A stretch of DNA of 5,361 nt from Lachnospiraceae bacterium (GTDB lineage Bacteria; Bacillota; Clostridia; Lachnospirales; Lachnospiraceae). Location of the stretch: NCBI GenBank assembly GCA_017961385.1, contig JAGCXJ010000125.1:1-5361 (forward strand), read 5' to 3'. The notes under the pieces were generated by a model. The model searched no databases. It was not told the DNA's origin and was given only the letters and a program-made list of their open reading frames with translations. The first letter of the stretch is position 1. The number at the start of each line of letters is the position of its first letter. Of this stretch, positions 1 to 5,361 are shown piece by piece. The position numbers were made by a program, and so were the translations under genes.

Positions 1-59
1 ACAATGCAAAGTTTAAAATATACAGTAACGGATGAGCCGTTGCTTATACTTTGGCGATC

Positions 60-94
60 AGGCATCATCGTAAGATGGTGCCTTGCTTTATTTT
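60..94 (+). terminator. Terminator-like hairpin in the leader of the operon
   Basis: Bases 60-69 pair with 74-83 to form a 10-bp stem with one G-T(U) wobble (65 with 78). The loop is GTAA, which fits the stable GNRA tetraloop class. The stem is followed by a T-rich run, 83-94, with nine T in twelve bases but interrupted by GC and A. This is the shape of an intrinsic terminator with an imperfect U tract. It could end an upstream gene lying mostly outside the window, or act as an attenuator in the leader of the sirtuin operon. Only 6 bases separate the T run from the Shine-Dalgarno at 101, so a full promoter cannot fit between them. The hairpin is seen directly; its function is inferred. Confidence 0.45.
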
Positions 95-100
95 GGGATT

Positions 101-105
101 GGAGG
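101..105 (+). promoter_or_regulatory. Ribosome binding site that fixes the sirtuin start
   Basis: GGAGG lies 9 bases before the ATG at 115. It selects that ATG over the in-frame ATG at 4, which would add 37 residues unlike any sirtuin N-terminus and would be translated straight through the hairpin at 60-83. Confidence 0.85.
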
Positions 106-114
106 TTACATACT

Positions 115-858
115 ATGAGTGAAGAGATCAAAGAACTAGCGAAGATTCTTAAGGAAAGCGACAACATAGTCTTCTTTGGAGGTGCGGGAGTAAGCACCGA
201 ATCCAACATACCTGATTTCAGGAGCTCAAACGGCTTGTGGAATGAAAAGCTAAAGATCAATTTCACACCTGAACAGCTCGTATCACATACATTCTTTGTA
301 AGATATCCAGAAGAGTTTTTTGAATTTTATAAAGACAAGCTGATCTATCCCGAGGCAAAGCCGAACGATGCACACAAAGTACTGGCAGAGCTTGAAAAGA
401 TGGGCAAGCTAAAGGCGGTTGTAACTCAGAACATAGACGGACTTCATCAGGCAGCAGGTTCTAAGGTTGTCTATGAGCTGCACGGCTCGGTACTGCGAAA
501 CTACTGCATGACCTGCGGCGAATTCTATGATGAGAAGTACGTTCTTGAATCCGAGGGGATTCCCGTATGCAAAAAATGCGGCGGAAGAGTAAAGCCTGAT
601 GTTGTCTTATATGAAGAAGGACTTGATCAGGAAATAATAAGCAACTCCGTAAATGCGATCGCAAAGGCCGATACTCTGATAATCGGAGGAACATCCCTGA
701 TCGTCTACCCTGCAGCGGGACTCATAGACTACTTCAGAGGAAGTAATCTTATTTTGATAAACAAGAGCGAGACCAGTGCTGACAGAAGAGCTGATCTGGT
801 AATACATGATTCTATAGGCAAAGTATTTAAAGAAGCTTTTGAACTGATGAAGGAATGA
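115..858 (+). CDS. cobB: Sirtuin, NAD-dependent protein deacylase (Sir2 family)
   Basis: The 247-residue protein is of normal length for a small bacterial sirtuin. Sirtuins remove acetyl or longer acyl groups from protein lysines in the cytoplasm, consuming NAD and releasing nicotinamide and O-acyl-ADP-ribose. Visible motifs, in order: the NAD-binding GAGVS (23-27) leading into NIPDFRS, with Asn31 where the family usually has Gly; TQNIDGLHQ (104-112); catalytic His123 in ELHGS; a zinc ribbon with Cys131, Cys134, Cys152 and Cys155; GTSL (192-195) followed by VYPAAG; and Asn216 near the end of the Rossmann core. The YxxR pair that favours succinyl and malonyl groups in class III enzymes appears as Tyr72-x-x-Lys75, so plain deacetylation is more likely. 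Overall the protein resembles the Thermotoga-type enzyme. It is the first gene of the putative operon, 10 bases before the cyclase. The family call is firm; the substrates and the symbol, borrowed from general usage, are not. Confidence 0.95.
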   Translation: MSEEIKELAKILKESDNIVFFGGAGVSTESNIPDFRSSNGLWNEKLKINFTPEQLVSHTFFVRYPEEFFEFYKDKLIYPEAKPNDAHKVLAELEKMGKLKAVVTQNIDGLHQAAGSKVVYELHGSVLRNYCMTCGEFYDEKYVLESEGIPVCKKCGGRVKPDVVLYEEGLDQEIISNSVNAIAKADTLIIGGTSLIVYPAAGLIDYFRGSNLILINKSETSADRRADLVIHDSIGKVFKEAFELMKE

Positions 859-868
859 TCTTATAAAA

Positions 869-2725
869 ATGAAGAAACATATTTACACCATATGTGTTAT
901 AGCTGCAGCACTTTTTATGGCATTGATGTCATTTCTTGATCCGCTGTATTCCGTAGATACATATATAACCGATCACATATATTCAAGACTTAACGGGACA
1001 GATCCGAGAATCGTCATCATAGGCATCGATGAAGAAACACTGAACGAATACGGCAATTTCACCGTCTGGTCAAGAGGAAAGCTGGCAGAGCTTATAGATA
1101 AGCTTTACGAGGATGAAGAGAATGCGCCTTCAGTAGTGGGACTGGACTTCATACTGACTGATAAGCTTAATGAGGCGGGTGATGCCGCACTTGCAGCTGC
1201 CGCATCAAAAGAAGGAAGAGATGTAATAGTCGGGACCAATATCGTTTACAGGGGTCAGCTTGAGACTGACAGCAAAGGAAGAAGATTTTACAATACCGAG
1301 CATGTCGCAAATATTGAGATGCCATACGATGTATTGAATGAAGCAGCATATTCAGGCTTTACAAATGCCTGTATAGCAAACGACGGATATGTTCGTCATT
1401 CCATGAACAAGATAAGCGTTCCTGCAGAGCTTAAAGACAAAGCCGGAGATATACATGAGAGTCTGGCGTTTGCGATATACAAAACGTATCAGGAAAAGCA
1501 TGGAGAGAGAGTAAATGAGTCTCCGACAAATTCAGGAGGTCAGTTCAGATTCCTTTATTCCGGAGAATCCGGAGAGTATAGTGAAGTATCGCTAAGAGCA
1601 GTCCTTTCCGACAAGGTGCCGATGAGTGCCTTTAAGGATGCGATCGTAATGGTCGGTGCATATGCTCCGGGATTTCAGGATTCATACCAGCCTGCCTCAG
1701 ACAGAGGAAGGACCATGTACGGCGTGGAGATACACGCGAATATCATACAGGCTTACATGCAGTCGAAGACGCTGCTTGCTCTTAACCGTTTTGAGATGGC
1801 TTTTATAACCGCATTGATCGCGGCCTTATTTGCACTCCTTTTAAGAAAAAAGGGACCATCTGTCATCGTTATCGTTTCTATGGCGATAGCAGCAGTTTAT
1901 CTTTTGACCGGAAGATTCTTAGCAGGAAAAGGAGTATATGTTCAGTGCGCGTATGTGATCCTTTTTCTGATAATCGCAGATGTATACTTCATATTTGAAA
2001 AGTACGTAATAGAACGTATAAGAAGAAGACATACACTTGATGTGTTCAAGAAATATGTTGCTCCTCAGGTAGTTGACGAGCTTTCACATACGGGAGATTT
2101 TGAACTTCATCTCGGCGGTGAGAAGAGAGACATAGCGGTTCTGTTTGTAGATATAAGAGGATTTACATCCATGTCTGAACTGCTCGAGCCGGAGCAGGTC
2201 GTTGAGATATTGAACGAGTACTTGAAACACGTTACGGACTGTGTGCTCAGTCATAACGGAACGCTCGACAAGTTTATCGGTGATGCCGCAATGGCTATAT
2301 TCAATGCTCCGTTTGACCTTGATGACTATGTTTATCAGGCGGTCGCTACTGCATGGGATATAAGCAGGGGTGCAGAAAAGCTTGAAAAGCAGCTTGAAGA
2401 GAAGTTCGGAAGAACTATAAAGTTCGGTGTAGGTGTCAACTGCGGTCCGGCCATCGTCGGAAACATAGGATGTGATTTCAGAATGGACTATACTGCGATA
2501 GGCGATACAGTCAATACATCAGCCAGACTCGAGAGCAATGCAAAGGCCGGACAGATACTTATAAGCGAAGAAGTATACAATAAACTGAAGGGAAGGATCG
2601 AGGCTGAATCCGTAGGTGAGATACCGCTTAAGGGAAAGAGCAACAAGATAGAGATCTTCAGTGTAGTGAAACTCAACAAGGAAGAAGGCACGAACAATGA
2701 AAGCAAGATGGTCGATAATACCTGA
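869..2725 (+). CDS. CHASE2-domain membrane adenylate cyclase (class III)
   Basis: This 618-residue receptor cyclase would convert ATP to cAMP in response to an extracytoplasmic cue. One N-terminal membrane helix (about 5-22) is followed by an outside CHASE2 domain (about 27-305). It includes the typical IVIIGIDEETL stretch, a GLDF strand and a YGVEIHANIIQ stretch before the membrane. Three helices follow (about 306-325, 330-348, 354-377), then a basic helical linker (378-415) and the catalytic domain (about 418-600). Metal-binding Asp428 (FVDIRGF) and Asp472 (FIGDAAM) are present. So are purine-selecting Lys468 and Thr542 (a Lys/Thr pair, as in cyanobacterial-type adenylate cyclases) and transition-state Asn549 and Arg553. 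Nothing catalytic is missing. The start at 869 is the only one that keeps the first helix. Its Shine-Dalgarno (AAGGA at 850-854, inside the end of the sirtuin gene) sits 14 bases away, rather far, so initiation may be weak or coupled. The last 29 bases overlap the next gene. Guanylate activity is less likely given the Lys/Thr pair. Confidence 0.93.
   Translation: MKKHIYTICVIAAALFMALMSFLDPLYSVDTYITDHIYSRLNGTDPRIVIIGIDEETLNEYGNFTVWSRGKLAELIDKLYEDEENAPSVVGLDFILTDKLNEAGDAALAAAASKEGRDVIVGTNIVYRGQLETDSKGRRFYNTEHVANIEMPYDVLNEAAYSGFTNACIANDGYVRHSMNKISVPAELKDKAGDIHESLAFAIYKTYQEKHGERVNESPTNSGGQFRFLYSGESGEYSEVSLRAVLSDKVPMSAFKDAIVMVGAYAPGFQDSYQPASDRGRTMYGVEIHANIIQAYMQSKTLLALNRFEMAFITALIAALFALLLRKKGPSVIVIVSMAIAAVYLLTGRFLAGKGVYVQCAYVILFLIIADVYFIFEKYVIERIRRRHTLDVFKKYVAPQVVDELSHTGDFELHLGGEKRDIAVLFVDIRGFTSMSELLEPEQVVEILNEYLKHVTDCVLSHNGTLDKFIGDAAMAIFNAPFDLDDYVYQAVATAWDISRGAEKLEKQLEEKFGRTIKFGVGVNCGPAIVGNIGCDFRMDYTAIGDTVNTSARLESNAKAGQILISEEVYNKLKGRIEAESVGEIPLKGKSNKIEIFSVVKLNKEEGTNNESKMVDNT
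2678..2688 (+). promoter_or_regulatory. Ribosome binding site inside the cyclase gene, for the TIM-barrel gene
   Basis: AAGGAAGAAGG ends 8 bases before the ATG at 2697. It lies within the coding sequence of the cyclase C-terminal tail, downstream of its catalytic domain, and supports the overlapping start and translational coupling. Confidence 0.75.
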
Positions 2726-3467
2726 TATAAGCGATATTGACAGATGCCTGTCACTTGCACAGGAATACGATACGGCATTTGAATATAATGATTTTTTCTG
2801 GCCTTATGTTTATGAAGATACAGATGAGACTGAGAAAAGGATCAGATTCTACGAAAAGCTTGAGAGAGACAAGAGCAGAGACACTCTGCATGGCGTTTTC
2901 TATGATATTGCGATGATAAGTACCGACTCTGTTATAAGAAAAAGAAGCAGAGAGCTGGTTGAGCAGTCCATGGATATCGCATGCAGATTAAACTGCAAGG
3001 GCGTGGTATTTCATACCGGAAGACTGGCAGGACTTGATACCGATGAATACAACAGGATATGGCTTGACGGTATGAGCAGTTACATGTCAGAGCTTTCGGA
3101 CAAGTACAAGGATATTCATATATATATTGAGAATACATTCGAGAAGAATCCGAATCCTATAGTCGATCTGGTAAAGAATCTAAAAGATCATGACAATGTG
3201 TATATCTGTCTTGATTATGCCCATGCCTGTCTGACAAAGACACCTCCGGCTAAATGGTATGATGCATTCAGCCCATATATAGGTCACATGCATATAAATG
3301 ATCATGACATGAAAGCTGATCTTCATCTTGCGACAGGTGACGGAAAGATCGATTACAGTGAATTTAAAAAACTTGTTGAAAAATACGGCACTGATGTAAA
3401 CATGCTGATCGAAGTAAACGGCTATGAAAGGATAAAAAGATCACTTGAATTTCTTGAGAAATTATAG
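2697..3467 (+). CDS. Endonuclease IV / xylose isomerase-like TIM-barrel protein
   Basis: The 256-residue soluble protein has the order of motifs of the AP endonuclease 2 / sugar phosphate isomerase-epimerase superfamily (PF01261 type). No signal peptide or membrane segment is visible. Candidate metal ligands fall at barrel strand ends: His65 (LHGVF), His106 (VVFHTG), Glu145 (IYIEN), Asp173 and His176 (CLDYAH), His199 (MHIND), Asp208 and His210 (ADLH) and Glu239 (LIEVN). A GDGKIDY segment (214-220) matches the GxGxxD/N-type loop common after the HxxD strand. The spacing recalls the nine ligands of the endonuclease IV trinuclear zinc site, but the surrounding sequence is not that of a standard endonuclease IV. 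It could be an isomerase or epimerase of a sugar or inositol-like compound, or a divergent AP endonuclease. The start overlaps the cyclase gene by 29 bases. Superfamily is confident; reaction unknown. Confidence 0.85.
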   Translation: MKARWSIIPDISDIDRCLSLAQEYDTAFEYNDFFWPYVYEDTDETEKRIRFYEKLERDKSRDTLHGVFYDIAMISTDSVIRKRSRELVEQSMDIACRLNCKGVVFHTGRLAGLDTDEYNRIWLDGMSSYMSELSDKYKDIHIYIENTFEKNPNPIVDLVKNLKDHDNVYICLDYAHACLTKTPPAKWYDAFSPYIGHMHINDHDMKADLHLATGDGKIDYSEFKKLVEKYGTDVNMLIEVNGYERIKRSLEFLEKL

Positions 3468-3474
3468 CCTATCT

Positions 3475-3481
3475 AAAGGGG
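3475..3481 (+). promoter_or_regulatory. Ribosome binding site of the GAF-HD gene
   Basis: AAAGGGG lies in the 23-base gap after the TIM-barrel stop codon, 9 bases before the ATG at 3491. The gap holds no room for a promoter or terminator, which supports cotranscription. Confidence 0.7.
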
Positions 3482-3490
3482 AAAACGGGA

Positions 3491-4933
3491 ATGAATAAAA
3501 CTGATGAACTGCAGGTCATATTGGACATAGGTATTGCGCTTTCTGCGGAAAGAGACCGCAACAAGCTTTTCAATATGATAATAACAAAGAGCATGGATAT
3601 CACAAACTGTGATGCGGGAACGCTCTATCTTTTAGAGGACGGTGCTTTACATTTCAAGATAATGAAGACACTGTCCATGGGAGTTGACAAGGGAAGTGGT
3701 GGTGAAGCGATAGATCTTCCTCCTGTTGCTGCAGTAAGCGAAGCAAATATATGCTCTTATGCTGCTATTCACAGAGAGACGTTAAATATTGTTGATGTCA
3801 GAAAAGACGAAACGTTTGATTTTTCAGGTCCCAAGAAATATGATGCGATGACCGGATATCATACTCAGTCCATGAGGGTCGTACCTCTCATAGATGACGA
3901 TGATGAGGTGGCGGGTGTACTTCAGCTCATCAGTGCACAGGATAGCGAAGGAAATGTTATCGGGTTTGAATCGCATTTTGAAAAGATCATATATGCACTC
4001 GGATCTCTTACAGCGATCGCGATCTCAAACATGCGCTATCAGCAGGAATTAAAGGATCAGATGTGGTCATTTACCGAAGCCATGGCAGCTGCGATCGATG
4101 AAAGAACACCGTATAATGCGAGTCATACAAGAAAGGTCGCTAAATACAGCGGAATGATAGCCGATCATATCAATGAGCTTCATGACAAAGGACTTGAAGA
4201 GGAGTATTTTGATACCAACAGAAAAGAACAGCTTGTGATGGGAGCATTCCTTCATGATATAGGAAAGATGGCTGTCCCGCTTGAAGTAATGAACAAGGCG
4301 ACCAGACTTAACGGACGCGAGAGCGAGATAGGCAAGCGTCTTGAGATATTCAGACTGAAGGCAAAGGTCATGATGCTCGAAGGAAAGATGTCCGAAGAAT
4401 GGTATGAAGATATTACATCGCATATCGATGAAATCATATCTATGATGGAAAAAGTCAATTCTGCAGGCTTTCTGGATGATGATACATATGAATCTCTGCA
4501 GAAGATATTGGAGTATGATTTTTGCGGAGAGCCATTCTTTACTGATAAGGAAAAGGAATGCCTGAGTATAAGAAAAGGAACACTGACACAGGAAGAGCGT
4601 AAGGTCATGGAAAGCCACGTTGCCATAACCAAGCGAATCTTAGATAAGGTTCATTTCATAAAGTATTTTGAAAATGCACCTATATGGGCAGCGCAGCATC
4701 ATGAGTGTCTTAACGGCAAGGGCTATCCATTAGGACTTACAGCAGAACAGCTGGGAGTTGAAGCACGCATCATGGCCGTGGCGGATATATGCGATGCGCT
4801 TCTTGCGACCGACAGACCATATAAAAAGCCTATACCAAAGGAAAAGGCTTTTGCTATAATGAGAGATATGGCAGCATCTGGGAATATAGACGGAAAATAT
4901 GTTGAATATCTTTATGATTGCATAGATGTGTGA
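3491..4933 (+). CDS. GAF and HD-GYP-type phosphohydrolase, possible cyclic nucleotide phosphodiesterase
   Basis: This is a 480-residue cytoplasmic protein without membrane segments. Residues about 5-180 form a GAF domain. It has the hallmark TGYHTQSMRVVPL (121-133) and GVLQLIS (142-148) strands seen in GAFs of cyclic nucleotide phosphodiesterases and cyclases. A coiled linker (about 181-195) leads to an HD phosphohydrolase domain. Its metal and catalytic residues are present: Glu204, His212, His255-Asp256 (HDIGK), His376 (ESHV), His403-His404-Glu405 and Asp432 (VADICDAL), followed by RPYKKP. The GYP motif reads HHECLNGKGYP (403-413), with Asn408 where classic HD-GYP proteins have Asp. About 90 extra residues (roughly 271-363, charged and helical) separate the HD motif from His376; in classic HD-GYP domains that distance is about 32 residues, here 121. 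From memory, clostridial HD proteins with the same insertion and LNGKGYP exist, so this is probably a natural subfamily. Substrate (c-di-GMP, cAMP or other) cannot be read from sequence. It is flanked by a cyclase and a FecR protein, which suggests second-messenger turnover. Confidence 0.92.
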   Translation: MNKTDELQVILDIGIALSAERDRNKLFNMIITKSMDITNCDAGTLYLLEDGALHFKIMKTLSMGVDKGSGGEAIDLPPVAAVSEANICSYAAIHRETLNIVDVRKDETFDFSGPKKYDAMTGYHTQSMRVVPLIDDDDEVAGVLQLISAQDSEGNVIGFESHFEKIIYALGSLTAIAISNMRYQQELKDQMWSFTEAMAAAIDERTPYNASHTRKVAKYSGMIADHINELHDKGLEEEYFDTNRKEQLVMGAFLHDIGKMAVPLEVMNKATRLNGRESEIGKRLEIFRLKAKVMMLEGKMSEEWYEDITSHIDEIISMMEKVNSAGFLDDDTYESLQKILEYDFCGEPFFTDKEKECLSIRKGTLTQEERKVMESHVAITKRILDKVHFIKYFENAPIWAAQHHECLNGKGYPLGLTAEQLGVEARIMAVADICDALLATDRPYKKPIPKEKAFAIMRDMAASGNIDGKYVEYLYDCIDV

Positions 4934-4936
4934 TAT

Positions 4937-4943
4937 GGAGGGG
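4937..4943 (+). promoter_or_regulatory. Ribosome binding site that decides the FecR gene start
   Basis: GGAGGGG lies just after the GAF-HD stop codon. Its GGAGG core ends 5 bases before the ATG at 4947. The other in-frame choices fit worse: ATG 4935 has no site upstream, and ATG 4959 is 17 bases from the core. Confidence 0.75.
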
Positions 4944-4946
4944 AAG

Positions 4947-5361
4947 ATGAAAGAACTTATGAAAACAACCAAAGGAAAAGCCATAGCCGGCGCTGTGTGT
5001 GCAGTGGTCATCGTTGGCGTGATACTTGCGGTTGTATTAAAAAAGGACGGATACCGAAGCATTTCAGTTGAAGATGTAAAGGGGACCGTCAATGTTGTCG
5101 GCGAGAGAAACAACGGTCAGGCATACAAGGGTCAGCGCCTTTACAGCGGTGATGATGTGACGGTCATGGAAGCTTCCGAGCTTATTATGTGTGCCGATAA
5201 TGAAAAGTATGTCTATGCTGACGAGAATACTCACTTCGTGCTTGAAGCGAGCTCTCCCAAGGAAAGCAGCAGGATCAAGATAAAGATCGACAAGGGTTCA
5301 GAACTCAATATCCTTAATGCAAAGCTCGGTGTGGATGACAGTTATGAAGTGGATACTCCCA
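4947..5361 (+). CDS. FecR-domain membrane-anchored protein (partial, 3' end cut by window)
   Basis: The first 138 residues are visible and the reading frame is still open at the window end. A short basic N-terminus (MKELMKTTKGK) is followed by one hydrophobic segment (about 12-31). No clear cleavage site is present and the Cys18 context is not a lipobox, so this is probably a signal anchor with the rest outside the cell. Residues 39-138 read like a FecR domain: a VEDVKGTV opening (41-48), a G62 then L-YSGDDV turn (65-71), alternating short beta strands, and a closing VDTP (135-138). The FecR domain is best known from the iron-dicitrate regulator of Gram-negative bacteria. It is also widespread in envelope proteins of other phyla, where it often lies near CHASE2 proteins (recalled, not checked). 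The gene follows the GAF-HD gene by 13 bases and is probably its operon partner. Full length and any further domains are unknown. Confidence 0.82.
   Translation, partial: MKELMKTTKGKAIAGAVCAVVIVGVILAVVLKKDGYRSISVEDVKGTVNVVGERNNGQAYKGQRLYSGDDVTVMEASELIMCADNEKYVYADENTHFVLEASSPKESSRIKIKIDKGSELNILNAKLGVDDSYEVDTP

Noticed and set aside
3..35. Possible tail of an upstream gene in frame 3 ending at a TGA (33-35)
   Set aside because: Only ten codons are visible and frame 2 also ends nearby (14-16), so the short run cannot be told from chance. It is mentioned only as context for the hairpin.
40..57. Promoter candidate with TATACT at 45-50
   Set aside because: No convincing -35 box lies 16-18 bases upstream, and the TG at 41-42 is one base out of register for an extended -10. 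Not strong enough to list as a feature.
4..114. Possible 37-residue N-terminal extension of the sirtuin from the ATG at 4
   Set aside because: No Shine-Dalgarno is visible before it, the extension does not look like a sirtuin N-terminus, and it spans a terminator-like hairpin. The ATG at 115 has GGAGG at ideal spacing.
2747..2763. Inverted repeat CCTGT...ACAGG, considered as a CRP-like site or hairpin
   Set aside because: Only 5 bp of stem, within coding sequence, and a poor match to the TGTGA-N6-TCACA pattern.
2737..2771. Perfect TTGACA at 2737-2742 inside the TIM-barrel gene
   Set aside because: Nothing resembling a -10 box lies at the right spacing, and the site is inside coding sequence.
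4067..4618. Minus-strand open frame of 183 codons, with another at 4252-4632
   Set aside because: Both lie wholly opposite the well-supported HD domain, have no recognisable domain, and show low-complexity hydrophobic composition typical of antisense shadows.
4989..5006. Lipoprotein signal in the FecR protein (Cys18)
   Set aside because: The residues before Cys18 are Gly-Ala-Val, not a lipobox, and the cysteine sits mid-way in the hydrophobic segment; a simple membrane anchor fits better.
4730..5113. Minus-strand open frame across the HD/FecR gene junction
   Set aside because: It is antisense to two supported genes, and its Thr/Ser/Phe/Ile-rich translation resembles no family I recognise.

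Overview
The window is densely coding on the plus strand. It holds four complete genes and the start of a fifth, running head to tail with gaps of 10, -29 (overlap), 23 and 13 bases, so most likely one operon. Base composition is moderate, with many AGA/AGG arginine and ATA isoleucine codons. Shine-Dalgarno sites are purine-rich, and the proteins look clostridial. I infer a Firmicute of the Clostridia, probably Lachnospiraceae (Butyrivibrio/Roseburia-like). This is an inference from style and protein resemblance, not a database match.

Layout: 1-114 is a leader with a terminator-like GNRA-loop hairpin (60-83 plus a T-rich run) only a few bases before a strong Shine-Dalgarno. 115-858 is a sirtuin (NAD-dependent protein deacylase) with an intact zinc ribbon and catalytic histidine. 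869-2725 is a membrane-bound class III nucleotidyl cyclase with an extracytoplasmic CHASE2 sensor, three transmembrane helices and a complete catalytic set of adenylate type. 2697-3467 overlaps its end and encodes a TIM-barrel protein of the endonuclease IV / sugar isomerase superfamily with a strikingly complete set of candidate metal ligands. 3491-4933 is a soluble GAF + HD-GYP-type phosphohydrolase with a roughly 90-residue insertion inside the HD domain. 4947-5361 is the beginning of a membrane-anchored FecR-domain protein cut off by the window end.

How they may work together: the CHASE2 cyclase and the FecR protein both place sensory or scaffold domains outside the membrane. The cyclase would make cAMP inside, and the GAF-HD protein could sense or degrade a cyclic nucleotide. 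This looks like a compact envelope-sensing second-messenger module. The sirtuin and TIM-barrel protein could be effectors or metabolic passengers; the sequence does not decide this. I see no tRNA, rRNA, CRISPR array, insertion sequence or long repeat, and no gene on the minus strand. There is no gene-free stretch above 300 bases.
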